Shown in pieces: positions 1-11,675 of a stretch of 64,000 nucleotides of DNA (the first letter of the stretch is position 1; every line of letters starts with the position of its first letter). Made by a program: the position numbers and the translations under genes. The notes below the pieces were generated by a model, which saw only the letters and a list, made by a program, of their open reading frames with translations, made no database searches and had not been told where the DNA came from. This stretch comes from Fragum whitleyi (Eukaryota > Mollusca > Bivalvia > Cardiida > Cardiidae). Location of the stretch: NCBI GenBank assembly GCA_948146395.1, contig OX411558.1, forward strand, positions 52,089,622-52,153,621, written 5' to 3'.

Positions 1-260
1 AAAACATATTTTTTCTCAAGACAAACAGTAAAGGAAAAGAAGAAGAGGCTTGCAAGGAAACTTTGTGGGAAAAGAAGAATTGCTTCAGGTTACAGATGTT
101 AAAACCCTTTCCTTTACAAGTGCTGCATTTTATGTCCCTGTGAATTATTATTTGAGGAAATGTTGTTAAAAAAAAAGGAAATTGTTTGTCACAAACAATT
201 TCTTCTTTTTTCAACAATAATTTCTACAAAATAGGATTGTTTCTTTTAAGATTACACATA
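1..260. repeat. Hairpin element, family H copy 1
   Basis: A palindrome near 170-210 (GAAATTGTTTG/CAAACAATTTC) sits inside a sequence similar to 7430-7640 and 13850-14050. Shared flanks include a 'CTGTGAATTATTATT / CTGTGATTTTATG' type stretch. Likely a small non-autonomous DNA element. No coding signal; the rest of 1-560 shows nothing I recognise. Confidence 0.5.
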
Positions 261-559
261 ATTTTTCTTGCCATCTGAAACCTCAATTTTGAGAAGTCTA
301 AGATAATGAAAAATTCCATTCCCTACTTAAAGCATTCTAAAATAAAAAAAAACAACTTCAAACCGGTCAAAATTCAAAAAAGGCAAGCAGACAAACATGT
401 AGAATTAGGGAAAGATTCTTTTCATCATGCTTTGTTTTTTGTGGTTTTGGAATTGAGAAAAGGTGAGATTTTATAATTAAGAATGAAATAAGCCTGTGCG
501 GGATATTTACATCAATTTCAATTGTGCGGGAGACGCAAACATAGAGCAACTAATACAAC

Positions 560-990
560 CACTCAATGATATAGAGAATATTCGTTTGTTTCAGTGTAAG
601 ATCGATTGATATTTCATTGAGTGAACAACAAAAGCTATATTTTCATGAGTGGCAGAGCCACGAGTGTGAAATATAGTTTTTGTTGTTCACGAAATGAAAT
701 ATTAATCGATCTTGAACGAAAACAAACGATTATTCTATTTCTTTAATGCAAAAATGACACAAAATGTGAATTTTCTAGGACATATTTCCGTCAAACGCGT
801 CATTTTGAGCGTGATTGCTATGCAACGTTCATTGTGACGTCACTTATTTCGCCCCGCATAGATGACGTCAGATAGGATGAAATGCACAAAAGCAGGGTAT
901 AAGTTTTTGATAATTTCACTGCTTTTGTCATGGGATTATCAAGTGATAATCTACCGTTATGTCTAGATAAACCACCGAAAAGCATTAAAG
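560..990 (+). mobile_element. Foldback element, half copy
   Basis: The 601-713 core is a near-perfect palindrome whose arms read GTGAACAACAAAAGCTATAT and its complement. The flank 720-990 matches 48420-48690 in the same direction and 44250-44560 in the opposite direction, including TGACGTCACTTATTTCGCC and the end AACCACCGAAAAGCATTAAAG. Non-coding. Confidence 0.6.
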
Positions 991-1039
991 AAACAAGAAT
1001 ATTTGTTGCTGATCTGAAATGAAATTAGGACATTATGAC

Positions 1040-1300
1040 TATCTGTTTACAGAGTGTACAGTGAAGACTCTGGTCACACTGTTCATGCACAGGCTTTGCA
1101 CACTTGTGATTGTGAAATTTCTGAACACACTGCTTATGCACAGGCTTTGTACACTTGTGATTTTGAAATTGTTGGAAATGAGCCTGCACGTGAGATTTCC
1201 AACAAATTCATATATGCCCAAAGCAAAGACTCTGACCAGCCTGTGCATCTGCACAGTCTGACCAGAGTCTTCACTGTGCATTTAATTGATAGATAAGGTC
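1040..1300. mobile_element. MITE with GTGAAGACTCTGGTCA inverted ends
   Basis: Inverted ends at 1060-1078 and 1257-1280 (GTGAAGACTCTGGTCA and complement) bound a ~220-bp element with an internal partial duplication (GCACAGGCTTT...CACTTGTGATT twice). Four overlapping short ORFs in three frames here are by-products of the palindrome. Related fragments lie at 3985-4130, 7915-8020, 9225-9290, 13795-13850 and 19085-19145. Confidence 0.6.
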
Positions 1301-1524
1301 CCAAAGTATCTGTAGACCACCAGGTAACTTTATATTTACGATATGTGGCTGTCAACGCTACTCAGCCTTTGCACATAAGGAACTTTTCAAATTGTTGGAA
1401 ATTTCATGCACAAATATCATGCACAGGCTCAAAGTTTGGTGAAATGTGAATGAAATAACAGGAACATTTTAAGTTATTTATTATGGCAATTGTTTGTGTT
1501 TTCTCTTTTACTTTTGTTCTTGCT

Positions 1525-1795
1525 ATGTCACCGTCATTATCGCATCAGACTGTCATTCTAGAGGTCCCGGGTTCGATCCCCAACAGCAGCACTTATCCTT
1601 TCTGACTATTTGTCCTCCACCAATGGGTTGATAATCGTAGACTTATGTGGAATAGCAGCTGGGGGCTAGGAAAGGATGTAACTGTTGTACTAATGTGAGA
1701 AATACCAGGAATTCACTGTTAGGTGCTACAGCCATCGTGATATAACTGAAAGATTGTTGAAAGCAGCGTAAAACCCCTAATCAATTCAATTCATA
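1525..1795 (+). mobile_element. tRNA-headed SINE (family S1), full-length-like
   Basis: The head resembles a tRNA (…GGTCCCGGGTTCGATCCCC…), followed by the family body (CCAATGGGTTGATAATCGTAGAC, GGGGCTAGGAAAGGATG, ATACCAGGAATTCACTGTTAGGTGC, GATTGTTGAAAGCAGCGT). It ends in a CAATTCAATTC tail. The same body recurs about fifteen times in the window. Confidence 0.7.
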
Positions 1796-1799
1796 CACA

Positions 1800-2290
1800 G
1801 ACTCAAAGTGTAGTGTGAATGAATGAAGGAAGAAAGGAACATTTGCAGTTATAGATATGGCAGTTGTCTGTATTTTCTCTTTTTACGTATGTTTCTTGCT
1901 GTCAACACTTAGTTTGGTTGTTTTCTGAGAAAAAAATCAAGCAACCAATATCTGAGCATAATGATGCATTTGACTTTAGGGTTGATTATGTGCATTTAAT
2001 TTATTTATGTGTGATGCGATTGTTGTTTTTTTCAATATGAAAAGTATAAGAAAATGTCTTGAAAAGACAACTATGATTCATTGAAATAGATGTTTTATTT
2101 GTTGAAATAATGCTTGAATTATAGTACACATTAGTTAGTAATTGTACAGTACTTATATAAGAATCTATTTTAGGACTGAAATGTCAAATTTCTTTAAGCT
2201 GCCTATAGGGTTAGGATTAGGCTGTTTTTCTGATGCTGCCTGAGACCTTTTTTCTTTGACCCTTATTAAGCTAAGCTAAACTTTTGTTTC
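1800..2290. other. No gene seen
   Basis: AT-rich sequence with no long open frame and no splice-bounded coding pattern. Some text (AGTTATAGATATGGCAGTTGTCTG) repeats 1465-1500, suggesting the SINE at 1525 landed in an older duplicated repeat. Confidence 0.4.
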
Positions 2291-2299
2291 AAATGAATA

Positions 2300-2495
2300 C
2301 AGAGCTATAGATAGAGGGAGTATTTTGTATTTTAAATAAAGGTATTTCAAAAATTTAAGGGCAAATCCTATGTTGTAGGTCCTCATTTCAATCGACTTGT
2401 TGAAACAATTCAAATGAGTACCAACCAAATAGGTTTTCATAGAGAAATAAAGATTTTAGACTGGCTTTACCCCCTCTTATCTGTACGTCTGGGAA
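2300..2495. mobile_element. MITE family M1 (CTATAGATAGAGGG ends)
   Basis: Inverted ends GAGCTATAGATAGAGGG and CCCCCTCTTATCTGTAC enclose an inner palindrome (CTATGTTG...TCATTTCAAT/CAAATGAGTACC). Other clear copies are at 24360-24545 and 51380-51525. Non-coding. Confidence 0.6.
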
Positions 2496-2784
2496 TATCA
2501 ATTTTCATGATATTTCAGCCAGTCAAACTCAAGCTATCCCCAACAATAATTGTGGAGAATTCAGAAAGTGTAGTCTAAGATCAGACTACATGTCTGTGCA
2601 GGCCGATCATAGTCCATACTGTCTGCCAAAGCATAAAATATGCCATGACCTGCATGAGTAGGGTAAATTTTCCTTCTGAAGTTCTTTTGTTTTTATGCTG
2701 TTTTGCCAAAGATTGTTATTGATGCTGTTGACCCATTACTTACATACTTCTAATTCAAGTCATTGCCAAACTACACTATCTTAT

Positions 2785-3055
2785 ATTTGTGACCCTTCAT
2801 ACAAAAAGGGACCATCTGGGTAGAGCTTAAAGTGCTGTCCCTAGTCAGACTGCACAGACTGTTAAGACTGACTAAGGTCTAAACTGTTCACAATTTACTA
2901 ATTTTCTCTATCTTGAATGATCAATCTAACTTCTTGTGAATGAATTTTTGCAATGTGACCTCAGGTTTGCCTGATTTAGGACCAATCTCTTTTTCAAATA
3001 TTTATTTTTACAGCAATTCAAGAGGGTCCCCTTTTGAGCAGTGGTTCACATTAAT
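2785..3055. mobile_element. MITE family M2 (TGTGACCCGTCACGCGAAAAGGG ends), degenerate
   Basis: Starts GTGACCCTTCATACAAAAAGGGACCATCTGGG-like and ends CCCCTTTTGAGCAGTGGTTCACA. The interior has the family motif CAGACTGCACAGACT and a CTTCTTGTGAATGAATTTTTG block. Better copies are at 23418-23668, 38858-39118 and 42661-42931. Confidence 0.6.
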
Positions 3056-3354
3056 GTAAAAAGAAATAAAAAAAAAAAAATTAGGTGACAGAAATTTTAC
3101 TAAAGGAAGCAAATTAACATTCTAACAAAAGACACCCTCTCACTTAAATATTAAATAAAATATTTACTACTCATGTTTTCGACCCATCATGCAAAAATGG
3201 ACTACCTGATATGTTTATTTTATGGATTTTTTTGTGTATTTGATGAAGAGGTCGGATCAAGTTGAGGTCAACTGTATGTGGCATTTCAAAAATTTGTGTT
3301 TAGAAAGGTTTGACCATCGTCAGCCTGTCAAGTTGATGCAGTATTTGTAGGGAC

Positions 3355-3705
3355 AACAGGGGTGTGGAAACACACTTTTGTCATCTTGTCCTTGGACAAG
3401 TTAAAGGTGATTTTCTGATTAATAAGAATCAAAATGAACTTGTCCATAAAAAAGGGAATAGAAAGATTTTGAGAAAAAAACAATTAAAAAAGAAAATGCT
3501 GGAACCCAGTGTTTTCTTCATTGAAAATTATTTTGACCCTTAGATACAATTATTAAACTAATTAATACTTTGCTCTTTTAGGTACCATTTTCAGATTTGT
3601 CCTTGTATTTACTTGTCCATGGACAAGTTTCTTCAAAAATGTATTTATCTGCTAGTAGAAGGGCTTGTGTCAGACGAGACAGACCTAGGAATTCCACACC
3701 CCTTG
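3355..3705. mobile_element. Putative TIR element with nested inverted repeats
   Basis: AGGGGTGTGGAA at 3358-3370 is inverted at 3690-3703 (TTCCACACCCCTT). Inside, CTTGTCCTTGGACAAGT and ACTTGTCCATGGACAAGT are two related palindromes. About 345 bp. Opposing 65- and 75-residue frames here look accidental. Confidence 0.45.
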
Positions 3706-4191
3706 ATAACATTTTATGCACATTAAGTGGATTGTCTCTTTTTGCAAGACGGGTCATATTTAAGTTAAAAGCCATGATTGTGTTTGGAGCTTACTTCATG
3801 GAGATCTCATCTAGAGGATGTTGAATAAATGGTTATAAAATACTAAATGAGCTAGTGCGTTACATTTCCTACAATTTCACTTGTGTGCGAGGTACAAAGT
3901 TTAAGCAAAGTAGACAACAACACCATTCAATATTAATATATGCTGACTGCCTGAAGAGGGATTAAAACTTTATCTTTTATATAGTTCGTAGTGAACACTC
4001 TGGTCAGACTGTGCGGCTGCACAGGCTGGCCAGAAGTTTTGGTTTGGGCACATGGGAAATTGTTTGAAATGTCGCCCACATGCTCAGATTTGTTCTGCAA
4101 GTTGTCTGTAAACAGATATGAAAAGAGGATTTGTCTATGATATTCGAATCATTTTATAACCCAAAATCTGCGATAAATTGGACATTGGCTT

Positions 4192-6073
4192 TTTAGCTCA
4201 CCTGAGCACGAAGTGCTCAAGGTGAGCTTTTGGGGTTACTTGATGTCCGTCGTCCGTCGTCCGTCGTCAACATTTACCTTGTGGACACTCTAGAGGCCAT
4301 ATTTTTAGTCCAATCAACCTGAAAATTGGTCAGAATGATTATCTTGATAAAATCTTGGACAAGTTCGAAATTGGGTCAAGTGGGGTCAAAAACTAGGTCA
4401 CAGGGTCAAATCTTAGAAAAACCTTGTGGACACTCTAGAGGCCATATTTTTGGCCCAATCAACCTGAAAATTGGTCAGAATGATTATCTTGATAAAATCT
4501 CGGACAAGTTCGAAATTGGGTCAAGTGGGGTCAAAAACTAGGTCACAGGGTCAAATCTTAGAAAAATCTTGTGGACACTCTAGAGGCCATATTTTTAGCC
4601 CAATCAACCTGAAAATTGGTCAGAATGATTATCTTGATGAAATCTAGGACAAGTTCGAAATTGGGTCAAGTGGGGTCAAAAACTAGGTCACAGGGTCAAA
4701 TCTTAGAAAAACCTTGTGGACACTCTAGAGGCCATATTTTTAGCCCAATCAACCTGAAAATTGGTCAGAATGATTATCTTGATGAAATCTCGGACAAGTT
4801 CGAAATTGGGTCAAGTGGGGTTAAAAACTAGGTCACGGGGTCAAATCTTAGAAAAACCTAGTGGACACTCTAGAGGCCATATTTTTAGCCCAATCAACCT
4901 GAAAATTGGTCAGAATGATTATCTTGATGAAATCTTGGACAAGTTCGAAATTGGGTCAAGTGGGGTCAAAAACTAGGTCACGGGGTCAAATCTAAGAAAA
5001 ACCTTGTGGAAACTCTAGAGGCCATATTTTTATCCCAATCAACCTGAAAATTGGTCAGAATAATTATTTTGATGATATCTCGGACAAGTTCAGACTTGGG
5101 TCAAGTGGGGTCAAAAACTAGGTCACAGGGTCAAATCTTAGAAAAACCTTGTGGACACTCTAGAGGCCATATTTTTAGCCCAATCAACCTGAAAATTGGT
5201 CAGAATGATTATCTTGATGAAATCTCGGACAAGTTCGAAATTGGATCAAGTGGGGTCAAAAACTAGGTCACGGGGTCAAATCTAAGAAAAACCTTGTCGA
5301 CACTCTAGAGGCAATATTTTTGGCCCATCAACCTGGAAATTGGTCAGAATGATTATCTCGATGAAATCTCTGACAAGTTTGAAATTGGGTCAACTGGGGT
5401 ATAAAAATCTAGGTCACGGGGTCAAATCAAGAAAAAACCTTGTGGACACTTTAGAGGCCATATTTTAAGTCCAATCAACCTGAAAATTGGTCAGAATGAT
5501 TATCTTGATGAAATCTCGGACAAGTTCGAAATTGGGTCAAATGGGGTCAAAAACTAGGTCACAGGGTCAAATCTTAGAAAAACCTTGTGGACACTCTAGA
5601 GGCCATATTTTTAGCCCAATCAACCTGAAAATTGGTCAGAATGGTTATCTCGATGAAATCTCGGACAAGTTCGAAATTTGGTCAAGTGGGGTCAAAAACT
5701 AGGTCACGGGGTCAAATCTTAGAAAAACCTTGTGGACACTAGAGGCCATATTTTTAGCCCAATCACCCTGAAAATTGGTCAGAATGATTATCTTGATTAA
5801 ATCCTGGACAAATTCGAAATTGGGTCAAGTGGGGTCAAAAACTAGGTCACAGGGTCAAATCTTAGAAAAACCTTGTGGACACTCTAGAGGCCATATTTTT
5901 AGCCCAATCAACCTGAAAATTGGTCAGAATGATTATCTTGATGAAATCTCGGACAAGTTCGAAATTGGGTCAAGTGGAGTCAAAAACTAGGTCATGGGGT
6001 CAAATCTTAGAAAAACATTTTAAGATTGTTAATTCAGGTGAGCGATTAAGGGCCACTATGGCCCTCTTGTTTA
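4192..6073 (+). mobile_element. Pearl/HINE-like element with ~12 tandem 145-bp units (family C)
   Basis: A 5' end TTTAGCTCACCTGAGCACGA forms a hairpin with GTGCTCAAGGTGAGC, then GTCCGTCGTCCGTCGTC. About twelve direct repeats of 145 bp follow (4277-6015), each beginning ACCTTGTGGACACTCTAGAG. The element ends GTGAGCGATTAAGGG, a GGGCCACTATGGCCC palindrome and TCTTGTT. A hairpin near the 3' end followed by CTTGTT and a tandem core matches the layout of bivalve 'pearl' and Helentron-associated (HINE) elements. The regularly spaced 71-residue frames are periodic artefacts. Confidence 0.75.
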
Positions 6074-6289
6074 AATGACATTATCACTAGCTTTTTGATG
6101 TCGTTTTCACAGTAAAGATATAGCTTTGCTTCACTTTCTAAGTTCATATGAAAAGTTATTGCACTAGTGTAACGGTTTAAAGGGAGGTAAGTTGCAGTTG
6201 ATATGCAAATGAGAGATACCTGCTGGGAGATATAAGTTTAATTAATACATATATAGATAGAATCGACCCATTTAGGGTAGACGATCCTT

Positions 6290-7315
6290 TTTAGCTCCAC
6301 TGGCTGAAAGCCACTGGGGCTATTGTCATGGCGTTGTGTCCGTCGTGCGTCCGTGCGTCAGGTCGTAAACTTTTTCTTTAAAAATCTTCTCCTCTGAAAC
6401 TACTGGATGGATTTCAACCAAACTTCACAGGAATCATCCTTGGGTGACCCTCTTTCAAAGTTGTTCAAGAAATTTTGATCCAATGAAAAACATGGATTTT
6501 ATGGGCGTGGCTAATTTCCAAATATGGTAAAACTGACTTTTCTCAGGTTCTAATTGATGGATACTAATTTAATTTTACATGAATGATGCTTGGGTAACCC
6601 TTTATCAGTCTACAAAAAATTATTATGGTCAGATGAAAAATATGTATTTGATGGGCGGAGGTCATTTCACTATATGTTATATAGTGGAAACTTTGATAAC
6701 CATTTTCTCAGAATCTAATTGATAGATATCAACCAAATTTTACATGAATGATCCTTGGGTGACCCTTTATCAGTCTACCTACAATTATTGTGATCAGATG
6801 ACAAATATGTATTTTGTGGTCGGAGGTCATTTCTCTATATGTTATATAGTGGAAACTTTGATAATCATTTTCTCAGAATCTAACTGATAGATATCAACCA
6901 AATTTTATATGAATGATCCTTGGGTGACCCTTTAACAGTCTACCAACAATTATTGTGATCGGATGAAAAATATGTATTTTATGGACGGAGGTCATTTCTC
7001 TATATGTTATATAGTGGAAACTTTGAAAATTATTTTCTCTGAATCTAACTGATAGATATCAACCAAATTTAACAGGAATGATCCTTAGGTGACCCTTTAT
7101 CAGTCTACCAACAATTATTGTGATCGGATGAAAAATATGTCTTTTATGGACGGAGGTAATTTCTCTATATGTTATAATAGTGAAAACTTTGAAAATCATT
7201 TCACATCAGTATAACCCAAAATATCTAAAAATCTAGTCAAAACTTAGATTTGCTACTACAAGAAATTCAAGCCTGTGGAGCGACACAAGCCATTCATGGC
7301 TTTCTAGTTTCTAAA
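6290..7315 (+). mobile_element. Family D tandem-core element
   Basis: Starts TTTTAGCTCCACTGGCTGAA with a foldback head (CCACTGGCTGAAAGCCACTGG), then GTGTCCGTCGTGCGTCC. About four units of ~175 bp follow, each with CCTTGGGTGACCCTTTATCAG, AATTATTGTGATC and GGTCATTTCTCTATATGTTATA. Ends near AGCCATTCATGGCTTTCTAG. Related copies lie at 12397-12803 and, on the minus strand, 60027-60490, 61975-62812 and 63340-63715. Confidence 0.7.
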
Positions 7316-7429
7316 TGAATCACATCTGTCTATTCGCTCTGTTTATTATAGTTATAACATCCGTGTAAGAAAAAAATTCTAAATAGTTATTTTAGCCTTG
7401 ATCTGTTGGTCATAGACAAACCTTTTGCT

Positions 7430-7640
7430 GTTTAATCCCTGCTTTTTACATGCCTGTGATTTTATGGTTGAGAAAATATTGTGAAAAAAAGAAGAAATTG
7501 CTTCTGAGAAGCAATTTCTTCTTTTTCTACACTATTTTCTACCCTACTGAATGGTTATTTTTCAAATTAAATCCGCTTTAAATTTTTCATCTGCAAAACC
7601 TTTGAATTTGGACAGGTCTAAAATTTTGTAAAACAGGAAA
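7430..7640. repeat. Hairpin element, family H copy 2
   Basis: GAAGAAATTGCTTCTGAGAA with its complement forms a ~15-bp stem. Flanks match 13845-14050 closely (CCTTTGCTGTTTAAT, CCTGTGATTTTATG, CTACCCTACTGAATGGTTATT). Confidence 0.6.
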
Positions 7641-8290
7641 GGGTTAACTGGCCTTTGTGTGCTTTAGTTCCAGTAAATTGTTATAAATTTATCATTAGTG
7701 CATTTATAACAGTTTTTGTAATTATGTGTTTTGCACTATATCGACAATGCTGTTGAGTTTTTAGAGCATAGGATTCTTAAGAATTTGCAATGATATACAT
7801 ATTTAATCAAAATCATGTCTTGTATTCATAAACAAAATGTATATTTAGCGAAAATTTTCTTTAACGAACGCTTTTTGTTGGTCCCGTTTGTGGTCGCTTT
7901 ATACAAGTTTTATTGTATAGACTAAGATTAGACTGCACATATGAGCAGGGTGATCTTTGTGTTTACCACCAGCCAAAGCAGTACTGGTAATATTCCTGTC
8001 CAAGCACGACAAAGGTATAAACACTTCTAAAATTTTGTTGTCTAGTCAATACTTACTTTGTATTTATTTTGAAAAGAGATGTTAAGAAATTACAATATTT
8101 ATATGTGGAATTTTTCGAACTATGTTATTGTGTGAATGGTGTCATTGTTTGTTGTTTACCCTCTCTTTGTTCAAATTAGAAAAATTTATCAAATGTTTGA
8201 GAGATGGTGCCCTACTTTGTATGTGGACTCCCATGCAAAGCAGGGTACCTTTTAAATCTTTACCAACAGTGGACATATGTTTGTTCATCT
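7640..8290. other. No gene seen; fragments of older repeats
   Basis: Includes a relic of family M4 (GAACGCTTTTTGTTGGTCCC, near 7864) and a relic of the GATCAGACTGCACA-type MITE (7915-8020). Small ORFs at 8122-8401 run into the SINE and are not supported. Confidence 0.4.
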
Positions 8291-8556
8291 TGCTGCCGTC
8301 ATAGCCCAGTGCAAACATGTCAGACTATCATTCAAAGGGTCCAGGGTTTGATTCTTTCTGCAGCACTCATTTGCTACAATTTTCTCCCACCAATTGGCTG
8401 ATAATTGTAGACCTACGTGGGATAGCAGCAGGAGGCTAGGAAAGGATGTAATGGTAGCACTGGTGTGAGAAAATACTAGGAAACTGTTGTTTTGTGCTCC
8501 AGCCCCCGCAATTTTAACTGAAAGATTGTTGAAAGCAGTGTAAATCCTCATACAAA
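8291..8556 (+). mobile_element. SINE family S1, diverged copy
   Basis: Head GCTGCCGTCATAGCCCAGTG with a degraded B-box, then the usual body (TTGGCTGATAATTGTAGACC, AGGAGGCTAGGAAAGGATG, GATTGTTGAAAGCAGTG). Tail rich in CAAA. A 107-residue minus-strand frame across it is a shadow. Confidence 0.65.
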
Positions 8557-8694
8557 CAAACGAACCAACAAATAGATCCCTGGCAGAGGCACATATCTTT
8601 TCCAACATTTCTCTTCTGCGAACGGAGAGATGATCATATTTCTAAGCAGAATACCAGCTGCAAAATGACTGGAAATCTATTAAAAGTTGATTGC

Positions 8695-8760
8695 TCGATG
8701 CGTAACAGTTGTAACTGCCTATATGTTTATAGGCAGTTACAACTGTTACTCACTGAGCCC
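8695..8760. mobile_element. Short palindromic MITE (GTAACAGTTGTAACTGCCTAT)
   Basis: TAACAGTTGTAACTGCCTAT is followed at once by its complement. Related copies lie at 8998-9060 and 23060-23130, the last beside exon 1. This is the full visible element; no coding. Confidence 0.6.
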
Positions 8761-8997
8761 AAACCCTATCACACAAATAAACTTACTCCCTGTGTCCTGT
8801 TGAAGATTTGTTTTAACCCTTGTCATGCTGAATAAAAACACTGGTTAAATTGTGTTAAATTCAAAGGACAGAAAGGACTGGATGCACCGAAGTTAAGTCA
8901 GTATTTATTTGGAAAATATTATTTTGTAAACTCTTCTTGCTTAAGAATTAATATAAGATGGTGCAGACTTAAGATGAGACTGCACATCAATTTCTCT

Positions 8998-9217
8998 GCA
9001 TGAAACGGTTGTAACTGCCTATAAACATAATTTTAGGTAGTTACTACAGTTTAACGCTGAGCCACCAACATGTGTGCAGGCTGATCTTTGTCTAAACATC
9101 CTACCAAAGAAGGAAGTTTCCAGGTTCAGTATGACAAGGTTTAATCAGATGTTAGAAGATAAAGTGTTATATGTATTTAATTTTAACCCTTGTCATACTG
9201 AACCTGGAATATTCCAG
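8998..9217. repeat. Second palindromic MITE and a CTTGTCATACTGAACC hairpin
   Basis: 8998-9060 repeats the palindrome of 8695. At 9113-9147 and 9181-9217, CAGGTTCAGTATGACAAGG is inverted as CCTTGTCATACTGAACCTG. Similar 'AACCCTTGTCATGCTGAA' pieces occur at 8815 and, inverted, at 10975, bracketing the tandem-core element that follows. Confidence 0.5.
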
Positions 9218-9384
9218 TTTTGACAGGAGGTATAGTCAAAGATCAGCCTGCACATATGTGCAGTCTAATCTTTGCTTATACCACCTTTTTTTTCCTTTTT
9301 TGAAACCAGAAAAGCTGAGTAATTTAATTTTCAAAATGAATACTAATTCATTCTATGTACACCCAGTGTTTTGAGCACTTTGTT

Positions 9385-10950
9385 TTTAGCTCACCTTAGC
9401 ACGAAGTGCTCAAGGTGAGCTATTGTGGTTAGGTGGATGTCCGTCGTCCGACGTGCGTCGTGCGAGGTCCGTCGTCAACATTTGCCTTGTATGCACTCTA
9501 GAGGCCACATTTTTTGCCCGATCAACCTGAATTTTGGTCAGAATGATTGTCTTGATGAAATCTTGGACGAGTTCGAAATTGGGTCAACTGGGGTCAAAAA
9601 CTAGCTCACAGGGTCAAATCTAAGAAAAACCTTGTATGCACTCTAGAGGCCACAATTTTTGCCCCTTCAACCTGAATTTTGGTCAAAATGATTGTCTTGA
9701 TATAATCTCGGACAACTTTGAAATTGGGTCAACTGGGGTCAAAAACTAGGTCACAGGGTCAAATCTAAGAAAAACCTTGTATGCACTCTAGTGGCCACGT
9801 TTATTGCCCAATCAACATGAAAATTGGTCAGAATGATTATCTTGATGAAATTTTGGACAAGTTCAAATTTGGGTCAACTGGGCTCAAAATCTAGGTCACA
9901 GGGTCAAATCTAAGAAAAACCTTGTAGGCACTCTAGAGGCCACATTTTTTGCCCAATCAACCTGAATTTTGGTCAGAATGATAGTCTTGATGAAATCTGG
10001 GATGAGTTCGAAATTGGGTCAACTGGGATCAAAAACTAGGTCACAGGGTCAAATCTTAGAAAAACCTTGTATGCACTCTAGAGGCCACATTTTTTGCCCC
10101 TTCAACCTGAATTTTGGTCGGAATGATTATCTTGATAAAATCTCGATGAGTTTGAAATTTGGTCAGCTGGGGTCGAAAACTAGGTCACAGGGTCAAATCT
10201 TAGTAAAACCTTATAGGCACTCTAAAGGCCACGTTTATTGCCCAATCAACCTGAAATTTGGTCAGAGTGATTGTCTTGATGAAATCTCAAATTAGTTCAA
10301 ATTTGGGTCAACTGGGGTCAAAAACTAGGTCACAGGGTCAAATGTTAGAAAAACTTTGTTATCACTCTAGAGGCCACATTTTTTGCCCGATCAACCTGAA
10401 TTTTGGTCAGAATGATTGTCTTGATGAAATCTCAGAAGAGTTCACACTTGGGTCAACCGGGGTCAAAAACTAGGTCACAGGGTCAAATCTAAGAAAAACC
10501 TTGTATGCACTCTAGAGGCCACATTTTTGCTCGATCAACCTGAAATTTTGCCAGAATGATTGTCTTGATGAAATCTTGGACAAGTCTGAAATTAGGTCAT
10601 ATGGGGTCAAAAACTAGGTCATAGGGTCAAATCTAAGAAAAACCTTGTTTGCACTCTAGAGGCCACATTTTTGGCCAATCAACCTGAAATGTGGTCTAAT
10701 TGATTGTCTAGATGAAATCTCGGACGAGTTCGAAATTTGGTCATCTGAGGTCAAAAACTAGGTCACGAAATCAATTATAAAAATCCTCGTAAATCAACCT
10801 TAAAATTGTAAAAAAAGGATTCTCAATTTGTTTTGAAGCAACAGCTTTGTTTAGCTCAGTCATTCATCATTCTATTTCTCATACTTCATTTGAAAATTTT
10901 AGACAGTTCATTCAGGTGAGTGATTAAGGGCCACTATGGCCCTCTTGTTG
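9385..10950 (+). mobile_element. Pearl/HINE-like element, copy 2, ~9 tandem units
   Basis: Same head as at 4192 (TAGCTCACCTTAGCACGAAG), the CCGTCGTCCG-type spacer, about nine 145-bp units from 9478 to about 10795, a unique stretch, then the GGGCCACTATGGCCC palindrome and TCTTGTT end. The units are more diverged from each other than in copy 1 and use CTTGTATGCACTCTAGAGG, so the array is older or from a different subfamily. Confidence 0.72.
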
Positions 10951-11029
10951 TTGCAATTATACCAAGATTTTTTAATTCAGCATGACAAGGGTTAAGATGT
11001 CTATATCTGATCAATGATACTGACAATAC

Positions 11030-11340
11030 ATTATCAATAATTTTGTCAATATCTTTGAATCCATCTTATATATTGCCAATATATGATCAATTAAATTGAC
11101 AATCCAGTAGATTGACAATATCACTGATTATTAATTGGCTATATTGAATATACATTCAATTCAATTGCCAATAAATTGTTGATTTAACAAGATTGGCAAT
11201 ATCATTGTCAAATATTTTGAATTTGCTGTATGGAAGATAGATTCAATATAATTGTCAATAGATGGTATTGCTTTGATATGACTGGCAATATTATTGCCAA
11301 AAAAATATTGATTATATAAAGGCAATTTAAGAATTGTAGT
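11030..11340. repeat. Degenerate AT-rich repeats of ATTGACAATAT type
   Basis: Many irregular occurrences of TTGACAATA, TTGCCAATA and ATTGCCAATA at uneven spacing. Low complexity, no coding. The next 170 bp to the SINE at 11510 show nothing. Confidence 0.4.
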
Positions 11341-11509
11341 GCATCTGTTTAATTATGGAATATGATCTTATTGTATATTAATGAGCTTTAAAGACCCATA
11401 ATTACAAATTATTTCTAAAATCCTAGTGGCTTCTTGTTTGTATTCCAAGTTCAATGACCCATGATTTTATTGATAAAGTCAGGGAAAAATAATGGGTAAA
11501 AATCAATTG

Positions 11510-11675
11510 GTTGATAATTGCAGACCTATGTGGGATAGCAGTTGGAGGCTAGGAAAAGATGTTATGGTGTTACTGATGTGAGAAATACCAGGAATTCACT
11601 GTTAGGTCCTCCCGCCACCGCAATATTACAGAAAGATTGTTGAAAGTGGCATTAAACCCCTTTTAATCAAAACCA
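11510..11675 (+). mobile_element. SINE family S1, 5'-truncated
   Basis: Only the body is present, from TTGGTTGATAATTGCAGACC through AGAAAGATTGTTGAAAG; the tRNA-like head is absent. Confidence 0.6.

Noticed and set aside
1019..1355. Four overlapping ORFs on both strands
   Set aside because: They come from a palindromic MITE with internal duplication; mutual mirror images.
4326..5990. Six 71-residue plus-strand frames at regular spacing
   Set aside because: They repeat with the 145-bp unit and are remnants of a tandem non-coding core; stop codons recur at the same place in each unit.
4277..6015. Possible CRISPR-like array
   Set aside because: Units are contiguous 145-bp direct repeats without unique spacers, in a eukaryotic genome.
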